Below, piece by piece: positions 38,463 to 46,678 of a stretch of DNA of 64,000 nucleotides (the first letter of the stretch is position 1; each line of letters starts with the position of its first letter). The DNA is taken from positions 1,398,318 to 1,462,317 of the forward strand of contig NZ_CAJGZH010000001.1 of assembly GCF_904846075.1 (NCBI RefSeq). The letters are read 5' to 3'. The position numbers and the translations under genes are program-made. This DNA comes from Psychrobacter glacincola. GTDB taxonomy: Bacteria; Pseudomonadota; Gammaproteobacteria; Pseudomonadales; Moraxellaceae. Below the pieces are notes generated by a model, which made no database searches, was not told the origin of the DNA, and was given only the letters and a program-made list of their open reading frames with translations.

Positions 38463-39425
38463 TTACGCAGCTTGACGATAATAATCAAACCACACCTGTC
38501 TTGGCGATTGATAGCCCAAACCCTTTTGAATCCTCGTCTGATTGTAGTACAGCTCGATATAACTGATAATATCATTGATGGCTGTGAACCTTGTTTTATA
38601 GTCTTGATGATATACCAGCTCATTCTTTAATGTGCCCCAGAAGCTTTCTATCGGAGCGTTATCGAAACAGTTGCCTTTGCCGCTCATTGAGCCTATAAAT
38701 TGATGCTGCTTAATGGTCTTGTGGTAGGCGTGACTGCAATACTGACTGCCTCTGTCTGAATGAACGATTAGCCCTTTGCTTGGACGTTTATTCTTGATGG
38801 CCATATTTAGTGCTTTGCAAACTAAATCTGCGGTCATACGCTTGTTAATAGCGTAACCGACAAGCTCTTTGGTGTATAAGTCTTTGACCCCTGCTAAGTA
38901 CAGCCAACCCTCATTCGTCCAGATATAGGTGATGTCGCTGACCCACGACTCGTTAGGGCGCTTAGCATCAAACTTCTGATCCAGTACGTTTGGATAGACC
39001 AGCTTGTTGTGATTGGAGTCGGTGGTGACTTTAAAGCGCTTATGACGACGACATTTAATGCCGTGTTGCTCTTTGATGCTTCTTACCATATACAGGCTAA
39101 TGTTATGGCCTTGCTCGCTTAGATGAGCATGCAGTCGATCTGCGCCATAACGTTCTTTCGTTTCATTGTGAGCCGCTTTAACCAGTAATTCAGACTGGTT
39201 GCGATGTATCTGTTGGTCGCTGAGATCACGACTTAGCCAGTCGTAATAGCTTGATGGCTTAACCCTTAACACACGGCACATAGTGGTGATGCGAAAGAGG
39301 AACTGGTTGTCTTTGATAAAGGCGTACCTGACTAGCTGTTTCTCGCGAAGTACGCCGTCGCCAACTCGAGCATAGCTCTCCCCTTGCGTCGGGGCGAAGC
39401 AGTGCTTCGCTTTATCCCTCCTCAT
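38463..39425 (-). CDS. IS3-family transposase OrfB
   Basis: A 320-residue DDE integrase-type transposase. The rve core shows the first Asp in ESWVSDITYIW, the second in VHSDRGSQYCS and the Glu in FDNAPIESFWGTLKNE. It is preceded by the HTH_21-like segment YDWLSRDLSDQQ. It would normally be made as an OrfAB fusion by -1 frameshifting; OrfB here begins inside the end of OrfA with an N-terminal stretch (about 25 residues) from a region with two short GC-rich hairpins that looks inserted. Probably still intact in its catalytic part. Confidence 0.88.
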   Translation of the reverse strand: MRRDKAKHCFAPTQGESYARVGDGVLREKQLVRYAFIKDNQFLFRITTMCRVLRVKPSSYYDWLSRDLSDQQIHRNQSELLVKAAHNETKERYGADRLHAHLSEQGHNISLYMVRSIKEQHGIKCRRHKRFKVTTDSNHNKLVYPNVLDQKFDAKRPNESWVSDITYIWTNEGWLYLAGVKDLYTKELVGYAINKRMTADLVCKALNMAIKNKRPSKGLIVHSDRGSQYCSHAYHKTIKQHQFIGSMSGKGNCFDNAPIESFWGTLKNELVYHQDYKTRFTAINDIISYIELYYNQTRIQKGLGYQSPRQVWFDYYRQAA

Positions 39426-39687
39426 TTAGTATTTCGCGTTCCTCTTCAGCCACTTTGAGCTGTCGCTTTAGGCGTTTTACCTCTTCAAGCGCACTCATAA
39501 GTTCAGGGTCATACTGCTTTGTTCCTACAAGCTTGCCTTGATTGGCTTTGTTCTGCCAGTTGGATAGCGTTTGCATGGCGATGCCAAGTTGCTTTGCGGT
39601 CGCTGAAATATTGCCGTTGTTATCCGCTATCTTCTTGACGGCCTCGGCTTTAAATTCGTCACTGTAGGTTCTTACTTTCTTGGTCAT
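39412..39687 (-). CDS. IS3-family transposase OrfA
   Basis: A 91-residue protein with the IS3 OrfA helix-turn-helix (FKAEAVKKIADNNGNISATAKQLGIAMQTLSNW) and a C-terminal leucine-zipper-like segment (ALEEVKRLKRQLKVAEEEREIL). It overlaps OrfB by 14 bases in a different frame. Confidence 0.88.
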   Translation of the reverse strand: MTKKVRTYSDEFKAEAVKKIADNNGNISATAKQLGIAMQTLSNWQNKANQGKLVGTKQYDPELMSALEEVKRLKRQLKVAEEEREILNEEG

Positions 39688-39752
39688 GGTAAACTCCTGT
39701 CAATACGCTTAGTTTACCAAGTTTATCTCTACGGTTTCTTCAGCATAGCTCA

Positions 39753-39804
39753 CCATGATTTTGTATCCCTTAATAGTATATTGTAGTATGTTGTATATAA
39801 TATA
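39753..39804 (-). repeat. Fragment of the kfrA start and half of its operator
   Basis: These 52 bases are the same as 54067-54118: the kfrA start codon, its leader and the left arm of the palindromic operator. The right arm is missing because IS982 begins at 39805. The left side is cut by IS3. It is a scar of a second kfrA-type plasmid backbone. Confidence 0.85.
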
Positions 39805-40777
39805 ACCCCAGTTCGGGATAAGGGCTCAAAAAAAAGATAAAAAAAGAAGTCCGAAGTTGCTAAAGTAAGTTTACCAAGACAAACTTCACAACAAGGACTT
39901 CTTACATGGACAACCTAACCGAACTATACTGCCATATTGACGACTTTTATCAGCAATTCAAACCTGAGTTTGACGCTCATTTAATCGCAACGGGCCGTCA
40001 ACGGCTAAGAGAATGCCAGATAAGTGTAGCAGAGATTATGACCATCTTGGTACTGTTTCATCAACGGCGGTATCGACAGTTTAAGGCGTTTTACTACCAT
40101 CACATGCTTGGCATGATGAAACGGGAGTTTCCAAATCTGCCGAGCTACTCGCGATTTATAGAGCTTATACCGCGCAGTATCATGCCACTGTGCAGCTACT
40201 TGCAAAGCATGATGGGCGACTGTACGGGTATCAGCTATATTGATTCAACCAAGATAGCAGTTTGTCATAACAAACGTATCTACCGTCATAAAGTCTTTGA
40301 AGGACTTGCAACCCGAGGCAAAAGCAGCATGGGCTGGTTCTATGGCTTTAAGCTGCACGCCATTATCAATCATAAGGGCGAGCTTGTATCTGTTAAAGTC
40401 ACTGCGGGTAATACGGATGACAGAGTGCCTGTTAAGGATATGGCAACGTCTTTATTTGGAAAACTATTTGGTGATAGAGGCTATATCAGTAAAGCCCTAA
40501 ACGAGTGGCTCACAAAACACAGTGATACCACGTTGATAACCAAACTTCGGCGTAATATGAAACCCCAATTACTTGAGCCGATGGATGAGGCACTACTCAA
40601 TCATCCACTCACGCCATCGTAGTGTCACGGGTTTTATTACAAACTTGCTGTCAGGTTTGATTGCTTATTGCTGGTTTCCCTATAAACCCACCATCAAAAA
40701 TATGCCTCAGCAGGGACAGGTAGCCACATTGTAAATAGTATCAATGAGTTACAATGTGGCTTATCCCGAACTGGGGT
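39805..40777 (+). mobile_element. IS982-family element, internally deleted copy
   Basis: Bounded by inverted ACCCCAGTTCGGGATAAG ends. It is 973 bases, exactly 53 shorter than the intact copy at 43334-44359; the missing 53 bases lie in the 3' part of the transposase gene. Flanks show no target duplication. Confidence 0.88.
39906..40734 (+). pseudogene. IS982 transposase disrupted by a 53-bp deletion
   Basis: Nearly identical to the intact 293-residue transposase at 43435-44316 until codon ~235, where 53 bases are missing after AATCAT. The shift creates an early stop at 40622 and removes the segment ETVFGELKNLCQIEH that contains the catalytic glutamate. The first two acidic residues (YIDSTK and TDDRV regions) remain. 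The product cannot be an active transposase, although the ends could be mobilised by the intact copy. Confidence 0.9.
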
Positions 40778-40847
40778 TGTAAATAGACAAGTCCATACAG
40801 ACAGTGAATTGGTCAATTCGAATATTGGAAATAATAGGTAGCCCTTC

Positions 40848-43019
40848 ATGTCCCTTAAGAGCGCAGAAAAGTCTCCGTCATTAACGCAAAATAAATCGTC
40901 GAAAAAATCTTATCTGTTGGCGTTCGCTTTCAGCGCGGGTTCATTATTGACAGGGCTAGCAGCGACTGGGCTGACGGCCGTGCCAGTGGCATCGCAAGCG
41001 GCAGGATTGGGCGATTTATTTAGCAGTGATAAAAGCGCGACCCAACCGAAATTTTTGCCTGTTGATGAAGCGTTTCAAGTTAGCAGTAGCAGCAAACCGA
41101 CCAATAATGGCACGCGCTTAGCCATTAACTTTGACATTACGCCTGAGCACTATGTTTATAAAGACCAAATTAAGCTAACGTTGCCTGCTGGCGTGAGCGC
41201 TGCACCTTTTAGCTTTAGCCAAAAGCCTATCTCCATAGATGATCCGACCTTTGGTCAAGTATTGGTCTTTGACCAAGCCAATATGGTTGCTACTACCATT
41301 TTGAGTAGTAGTAATGGCAAGGCGATAAATAATGCCGCTGTAACGATAGGTTGGCAAGGCTGTGCCAAAGCGGGTCTATGCTATCCACCGGAGAAAATAA
41401 AAACCACGGTCAATATTGCTGCTGCGTCACAATCGGCAGCCAATAGTTCAAGTAGTACTGCTACAGGTTCTGCGAGCAATAACAGCAATGTAGAAACTGC
41501 GCAAGCCTCTACAGATGGGACAGTTACCAATAGTCTTGCTACAGAGCAAACTACGCCAGATGACGAGGTGATTGATTATGCATTGTTAGATGACGAAGCG
41601 TTAGATGCAGAGCTTGGTGCAATCAATACCATCTCTGGAGCCGATGAAGAAGTGGTAGGCGATAATGTCACAAGTGAAGCAGCGAACAATGACGCTGTCA
41701 TAAATAATGCTGCTGCAACAAACAATACCGTTGTCGTTGATAACGCCATTAATAGTGACCCTTTTGGCTTAGCTTCGCATCCGTGGTTGGCATTGGTGTT
41801 ATTGTTCTTGGCAGGGTTGGTCTTGGCATTGACGCCATGCGTGTTACCGATGCTACCGATTGTTGCCAATATCGTCGCGCGTGAAGACAATCCAACGGTA
41901 AAACGCGGTGTTATTTTAACGACCAGCTACGCTATTGGTGTTGCCATCGCTTATGGTATTTTAGGCGCGGTCATTGCGGTATTTGGCGAATCGTTAGGCA
42001 TTATCGGTTGGCTACAAAATCCGATTATTTTAATTGGGTTTGCCATCGTTTTTGTCTTATTAGCCCTTTATATGTTGGGCGTATTTAGCATTCGTCTGCC
42101 AAGATTCATCAGTAGTAAAATGCAGGGTCTAAGCCAAGCGGGGGATAGCAAACTTGGTAGTACGGGTGGCAGTTTAATTGCGGGATTCTTATCGGCGCTC
42201 GTGGTATCGCCATGCGTTTCGGCACCCTTATTTGGGGCGCTGCTTGCCGTATCAACGATTGGAAGTCCATTACTTGGCTTTGCCGCTTTATTTATGCTCG
42301 GTTTTGGTTTATCGGCGCCGCTTATCTTAATTGGCGCGACCCAAGGTAAAATCATGCCAAAAGCAGGCGAGTGGATGAATTGGGTCAAGCAGGGCTTTGC
42401 TTTGCTGCTGTTTGCCGTGGCGTTGTTATTAATTGAACGCGTCTTTATCTCGCCTGTGATGCTGATAGTTTGGGCCCTGTGGTTTATGGTCGTGGCGATG
42501 TGGGCATGGAGCTGGCTAGGCAAAGGTCGAATGTTGACCCAAGCATTAAGCTTAATCTCTGGTATTTGGGCGACGTGTTTAATCGTCGGCGCCGCATTGG
42601 GCAATGACGACAGCTTACATCCGCTCGCGTCATTAAGCGCAGCTCCGATGATGCAGACGACTGCTGGTCAACCAGCCATGAGTAATGCAACCGATAAGAC
42701 GGTCACGACACTCGCTGAACTAGACACTATTGTCGCCGCTAACCCTAAAGTGCTGGTCGATGTCACTGCTGAATGGTGTATCGAGTGCCGGATTATGGAT
42801 AAAAACTTATTTCATAATCGCCCGGCGCAAATGCAAGATTGGCAATTGGTCAGACTTGATATCACGGAGACTACGGCTGATTCAAAAGCAATCTTAGCGC
42901 GTTATAAACTATTTGGTCCGCCAGCATTGCTGTATTATCAAGACGGGCAATTGGTCAATCAGCAAGTGGGTGAAATCGGGCGCGCAGCGTTTGAGCAAAC
43001 CTTAACCGCGCTAAATTAA
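40848..43019 (+). CDS. dsbD: Thiol:disulfide interchange protein DsbD
   Basis: A 723-residue protein with all three DsbD modules: a signal sequence and N-terminal immunoglobulin-like domain (cysteines in GWQGCAKAGLCYPPE), a long Ala/Asn/Ser-rich linker (residues ~195-300) that is unusually extended, an eight-helix membrane domain with redox cysteines in TPCVLPMLP and VSPCVSAPL, and a C-terminal thioredoxin domain with EWCIEC. It moves electrons from cytoplasmic thioredoxin to periplasmic DsbC, DsbG and CcmG. It sits between two direct IS982 copies, so it may have arrived as a composite transposon passenger. Confidence 0.94.
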   Translation: MSLKSAEKSPSLTQNKSSKKSYLLAFAFSAGSLLTGLAATGLTAVPVASQAAGLGDLFSSDKSATQPKFLPVDEAFQVSSSSKPTNNGTRLAINFDITPEHYVYKDQIKLTLPAGVSAAPFSFSQKPISIDDPTFGQVLVFDQANMVATTILSSSNGKAINNAAVTIGWQGCAKAGLCYPPEKIKTTVNIAAASQSAANSSSSTATGSASNNSNVETAQASTDGTVTNSLATEQTTPDDEVIDYALLDDEALDAELGAINTISGADEEVVGDNVTSEAANNDAVINNAAATNNTVVVDNAINSDPFGLASHPWLALVLLFLAGLVLALTPCVLPMLPIVANIVAREDNPTVKRGVILTTSYAIGVAIAYGILGAVIAVFGESLGIIGWLQNPIILIGFAIVFVLLALYMLGVFSIRLPRFISSKMQGLSQAGDSKLGSTGGSLIAGFLSALVVSPCVSAPLFGALLAVSTIGSPLLGFAALFMLGFGLSAPLILIGATQGKIMPKAGEWMNWVKQGFALLLFAVALLLIERVFISPVMLIVWALWFMVVAMWAWSWLGKGRMLTQALSLISGIWATCLIVGAALGNDDSLHPLASLSAAPMMQTTAGQPAMSNATDKTVTTLAELDTIVAANPKVLVDVTAEWCIECRIMDKNLFHNRPAQMQDWQLVRLDITETTADSKAILARYKLFGPPALLYYQDGQLVNQQVGEIGRAAFEQTLTALN

Positions 43020-43067
43020 TCGTTTAAATGTAGATAAATTCCACATCATTTCTACCCATTAAAAAGC

Positions 43068-43100
43068 CAACGTCCTTTGATAATAGGACGTTGTCTTTTT
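43068..43100 (+). terminator. Terminator of dsbD
   Basis: Nine-base arms (CAACGTCCT and AGGACGTTG, 8-nt loop) are followed by TCTTTTT, 49 bases after the stop. The rest of the spacer up to 43333 shows no gene. Confidence 0.82.
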
Positions 43101-43333
43101 CAATCTTACTAAATAGCCTTTTTAATATAGACGCTAAATCCTTGGTTTAACGTTATTTATTACTATTCATTTAACTACTTACCTTATTATTTACATCAGT
43201 ATTTGCTCGCAATAACGCTAGTATAGTGCCCTTATTTTCATTACAATAAAGCAACATTGCTAAAGGCGCATTACCACGAGTAATGGCTACCTTGCACGTC
43301 CATATTTATTGATTTTCTTTAGTTCTTATTCTA

Positions 43334-44359
43334 ACCCCAGTTCGGGATAAGGGCTCAAAAAAAAGATAAAAAAAGAAGTCCGAAGTTGCTAAAGTAAGTT
43401 TACCAAGACAAACTTCACAACAAGGACTTCTTACATGGACAACCTAACCGAACTATACTGCCATATTGACGACTTTTATCAGCAATTCAAACCTGAGTTT
43501 GACGCTCATTTAATCGCAACGGGACACCAAAGGTTAAGAGCATGCCAGATAAGTGTAGCAGAGATTATGACCATCTTGATACTGTTTCATCAATTACGTT
43601 ATCGACAGTTTAAGGCGTTTTACTACCATCACATGCTTGGCATGATGAAACGGGAGTTTCCAAATCTGCCGAGCTACTCGCGATTTATAGAGCTTATACC
43701 GCGCAGTATCATACCACTGTGCAGCTACTTGCAAAGCATGATGGGCGACTGTACGGGTATCAGCTATATTGATTCAACCAAGATAGCAGTTTGTCATAAC
43801 AAACGTATCTACCGTCATAAAGTCTTTGAAGGACTTGCAACCCGAGGCAAAAGCAGCATGGGCTGGTTCTATGGCTTTAAGCTGCACGCCATTATCAATC
43901 ATAAGGGCGAGCTTGTATCTGTTAAAGTCACTGCGGGTAATACGGATGACAGAGTGCCTGTTAAGGATATGGCAACGCCTGTGTTTGGCAAGGTGTTTGG
44001 TGATAGAGGCTACATCAGTAAAGCACTAAACGCGTGGCTCACAAAACACAGTGATACTAGGCTGATAACGAAACTTCGGCGTAATATGAAACCCCAATTA
44101 CTTGAGCCTATGGATGAGGCACTACTCAATCATCGCTCTTTGGTTGAAACGGTGTTTGGGGAGCTGAAAAACTTGTGTCAGATTGAGCATTCACGCCATC
44201 GTAGTGTCACGGGTTTTATTACAAACTTGCTGTCGGGTTTGATTGCTTATTGCTGGTTTCCCTATAAGCCCACCATCAAAAACATGCCTCAGCAGGGACA
44301 GGTAGCGACATTGTAAATAGTATCAATGAGTTACAATGTGGCTTATCCCGAACTGGGGT
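43334..44359 (+). mobile_element. IS982-family element, intact copy
   Basis: A 1026-base element with the same ACCCCAGTTCGGGATAAG inverted ends as the deleted copy, and an intact transposase. It lies in direct orientation to that copy, flanking dsbD. On its right it cuts into a ccmF-ccmI fusion relic. Confidence 0.9.
43435..44316 (+). CDS. IS982-family transposase
   Basis: A 293-residue DDE transposase beginning MDNLTELYCHIDDFYQQF. Acidic catalytic positions are visible in ISYIDSTKIAVCHNKR, VKVTAGNTDDRVPV and ETVFGELKNLCQIEH. The C-terminal LSGLIAYCWFPYKPTIK segment is typical of the family. Only this copy retains the glutamate region. Confidence 0.92.
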   Translation: MDNLTELYCHIDDFYQQFKPEFDAHLIATGHQRLRACQISVAEIMTILILFHQLRYRQFKAFYYHHMLGMMKREFPNLPSYSRFIELIPRSIIPLCSYLQSMMGDCTGISYIDSTKIAVCHNKRIYRHKVFEGLATRGKSSMGWFYGFKLHAIINHKGELVSVKVTAGNTDDRVPVKDMATPVFGKVFGDRGYISKALNAWLTKHSDTRLITKLRRNMKPQLLEPMDEALLNHRSLVETVFGELKNLCQIEHSRHRSVTGFITNLLSGLIAYCWFPYKPTIKNMPQQGQVATL

Positions 44360-44650
44360 TACTAATAGGTAAACGTTTGGCGGCAAACTGCGCCCATGCC
44401 AAACTCGGTGCCAAACGCTGCCAAGCAACATGGTCACGCATAACGCCTATCGTTGGTAATACCACCTGCAAAATCGCCAAGATTAAGGCGGCTAGCAAGG
44501 CAAAATAACCCAATTCTGTGATTAACATACGGTCTAACCCTGTTTACTCTAATATGATTTAAGCTCACTGTAACGGTTGGATTTTTATTATTGGAAACTA
44601 TTGAAATTTACTGCTATCTCTAGCTCCAATTGTTTTCGAAGTGTTTTGAA
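44360..44650 (-). pseudogene. Scar of a second ccm cluster: ccmF 5' end fused to a ccmI fragment
   Basis: Bases 44379-44528 match the first 50 codons of ccmF (31186-31335) and 44529-44650 match its upstream spacer. Bases 44361-44388 instead match the interior of ccmI (27009-27036, one mismatch). The two matches overlap in the ten bases GGCGGCAAAC, which occur in both genes. The simplest history is a ~4.15-kb deletion between ccmF and ccmI at that microhomology, followed by truncation by IS982. The homology to the spacer stops near the point where zntA copy 2 ends in the other locus. Confidence 0.85.
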
Positions 44651-44772
44651 AAGCGTGCCGAAAGTAATAGACAATCATAAATATACAACCATCTTTTGTT
44701 AGGTAAGAAGAATATTGAATTAGTTAACCGGACTTATAACAGCCTAATGCCATCTAAATAAGACCTAGACGA

Positions 44773-46062
44773 TCACACCTGAAAGACAGGCGCGAATCCA
44801 CCGCCTGGCGTACGGAAGTTAGTCACCTGACCTTGATACACACGCGCAGCAGGTAGTAACAGTTTTCCGCCATACGTATAAAGACGTATATCTACCTTTC
44901 TTGTTGTTACGATGTCATCAATTTTGAGTGATCTCTCTCCTGCAGGGACAAAGGTCTGTGCGATATAATCTTCATCCAGAATGTTTTCGAAGACGCGTCG
45001 AGTCAGTTTGCTACCGCGATAAACGCCTTTGCTTCCATGACCAGCAACTGGCTTAAAAAACAGTTGCCGCCGAGTAAGCCACAACTCTGCTGCATCGTCT
45101 CTTGATACAATCTTAGTCCTCGGTACAGACCTTTCGAGGCACTCCACTGCAGCCTCATCCAGACCCCAAGAGCGCAATATTTGGGAGTCTGATAGCAATG
45201 TCAGGTTTTGCTTATTGGCCAACATAGCATGTACGCGGGGATTGGGTGTCACTACCACAGCACCCTCTAAATAAGCCTGCTTAAGCAATACATGGTCAGG
45301 GTCCTCAAATGCAAAGTCGACAAGCCGATTGTAAATCATATCGATTTTCTGGCCATGGGCTGTTAACGTACCGTCGATATACTCGAGTTCAGAGGGATCA
45401 AGTATCACAGTATCAATACCTCTAGCTTGGAGCAGTTGACAGGCTAACTCAAACTCTAAGAACATGAACTGACTCTCGGGGTCATTGTCCACAATGGCTA
45501 TCCGATTGGGCATAGCAAAAGCGGACTGTCGCTGCCATTCCTGTTTGAACATGTCAAACACTGCTTCCTCGAACCTATCTAGCATTTGATTGGTTGCAGC
45601 GCTTTGCTCTGAGGGGTTGCAACAGCGTTTTTGTGCGCGAGCGAGCAACACATTCAGAAATGCGCCACCGGCATTAGTATTGACCTCGATGAGCTGAGGT
45701 CCATCGCTACCCAAGTGAAAGTCATAACCCATGAGGGCCCCTATTGGGCCTGGGTCGAAAGCAGCTATTTCTGGTGCCCACGACAGCACTTGCTCTTGAT
45801 ACAATGGCAGTTCGGCAGCTGACTCGATAGCCCTGACGATTCGCTCCATCGCCTCTATCTCTGTTTTGGGAACGAACACGGGTGTTGCTGAAAAAAGCTT
45901 ATTAAGCTCGTTCGCTCCTATTAGATTGTTTCTAGTTTCTACCAATTGATCTTGAAGGCTTGTATTAAGCGCTTTACGATCAAGGGTAATGCAGTAGCAC
46001 TCTTGGTTAAGTCGATTTGCAAGACCGTCATTTTTTTCGTTGTTATTAGTTGGGTGTTCCAT
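44773..46062 (-). CDS. ATP-grasp-fold protein of unknown substrate
   Basis: A 429-residue soluble protein. Features of the ATP-grasp/glutathione-synthetase superfamily are visible: a substrate-domain block (LIEVNTNAGGAFLN near residue 125), a central Rossmann-like region (RIAIVDNDPESQ), the ATP-binding beta strands (LFFKPVAGHGSKGVYRG) and a late metal-binding region (KVDIRLYTYGGKLL). The order, with an EVNTNAGG block ahead of the nucleotide lobe, suggests a circularly permuted member like glutathionylspermidine synthase-type ligases. It would form an amide bond on a peptide or thiol compound; the identity is not known. It stands between the ccm scar and the tatC relic, same strand as both. 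Confidence 0.65.
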   Translation of the reverse strand: MEHPTNNNEKNDGLANRLNQECYCITLDRKALNTSLQDQLVETRNNLIGANELNKLFSATPVFVPKTEIEAMERIVRAIESAAELPLYQEQVLSWAPEIAAFDPGPIGALMGYDFHLGSDGPQLIEVNTNAGGAFLNVLLARAQKRCCNPSEQSAATNQMLDRFEEAVFDMFKQEWQRQSAFAMPNRIAIVDNDPESQFMFLEFELACQLLQARGIDTVILDPSELEYIDGTLTAHGQKIDMIYNRLVDFAFEDPDHVLLKQAYLEGAVVVTPNPRVHAMLANKQNLTLLSDSQILRSWGLDEAAVECLERSVPRTKIVSRDDAAELWLTRRQLFFKPVAGHGSKGVYRGSKLTRRVFENILDEDYIAQTFVPAGERSLKIDDIVTTRKVDIRLYTYGGKLLLPAARVYQGQVTNFRTPGGGFAPVFQV

Positions 46063-46106
46063 TTAGAGTCCGTCGCTAAGTAGAGTACTCACGCTGACAT
46101 ACTCTA

Positions 46107-46141
46107 GTAAAAAGTAAAAAGTAAAAAGTAAAAAGTAAAAA
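46107..46141. repeat. 7-bp tandem repeat (GTAAAAA x 5)
   Basis: Five perfect copies lie between the tatC relic and the start of the ATP-grasp gene. Since the latter is transcribed leftwards, the repeats are upstream of it and variation in copy number could shift promoter spacing. Confidence 0.9.
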
Positions 46142-46166
46142 AGGTTCTTGGCGTGTTTAAGTAGTG

Positions 46167-46636
46167 CTAGCTACTTTCTAATGTTTCATTCCCTGAGACT
46201 AAATCATTATTTCGTTCATTTTTAATTAATATCTTTGCTAAGAGTAAACCCAGCTCAAATAATAGCCACATAGGAATCGCCAACAACAGCATTGATACAC
46301 CATCAGGCGGTGTCACTACCGCGGCGATCCCAAAACAGCCGACTATGATATAACGACGCTTATCTTCTAAAATTTGAGTAGAAACGATTCCGGCCATTAT
46401 CAGCAATAAGGTAACCACTGGAATCTCAAAAGTCAGTCCAAACACCATAAATAGCTTGAGGGCAAAGCTCAGATAACTGTCAATATCGGTCATTGGTATA
46501 ACGTTCTGCGGAGCGAACATAATAAAAAATTTCAATACCCCTTTGAGTACGACAAAGTAGGAAAAAGCAACACCAGCATAAAATAGAAATATCGAAGATA
46601 GCAGTACAGGAATGGCAATTTTCTTCTCTTTTTTAT
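46167..46636 (-). pseudogene. tatC: tatC, 5'-truncated
   Basis: The frame encodes the C-terminal ~155 residues of TatC, from KKIAIPVLLSSIFLFYAGVAF through IDSYLSFALKLFMVFGLTFEIPVV to VTPPDGVSMLLLAIPMWLLFELGLLL. The N-terminal two helices and the conserved Glu/Pro cap region are missing. A TTG at 46535 is the only late start; the coding homology continues upstream to about 46636 and then stops abruptly, 31 bases before the sensor-kinase ATG. No tatA or tatB is adjacent. It is a deletion relic and unlikely to be functional. Confidence 0.85.
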
Positions 46637-46678
46637 AATAGTATTAATAAAGACAGTCTGACATCAAATGAGACATAA
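46637..46678 (+). pseudogene. Possible last codons of a deleted response-regulator gene
   Basis: A plus-strand frame reading NSINKDSLTSNET ends at TAA 46676-46678, overlapping the first codons of the sensor kinase by 11 bases. That is the overlap typical of regulator/kinase pairs. The frame has no regulator sequence further upstream because tatC sequence begins there. Confidence 0.35.

Larger units (their letters stand above)
38424..39742 (-). mobile_element. IS3-family insertion sequence
   Basis: Two overlapping transposase frames on the minus strand are bounded by imperfect terminal repeats sharing CCGTA and ATAAACTTGG (38435-38452 and, inverted, near 39717-39735). Outer ends TG...CA at about 38424 and 39742 give ~1.32 kb. 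Its right end abuts a fragment of the kfrA promoter region; no target duplication was evident. Confidence 0.75.

Noticed and set aside
44343..44528. A short functional CcmF-like protein
   Set aside because: The frame ends inside the IS982 terminus and fuses ccmF with a piece of ccmI; it is a deletion scar.
46167..46535. A 122-residue small TatC-like protein starting at TTG 46535
   Set aside because: Homology to TatC continues upstream of that codon to about 46636, so it is a truncated gene and the TTG is incidental.
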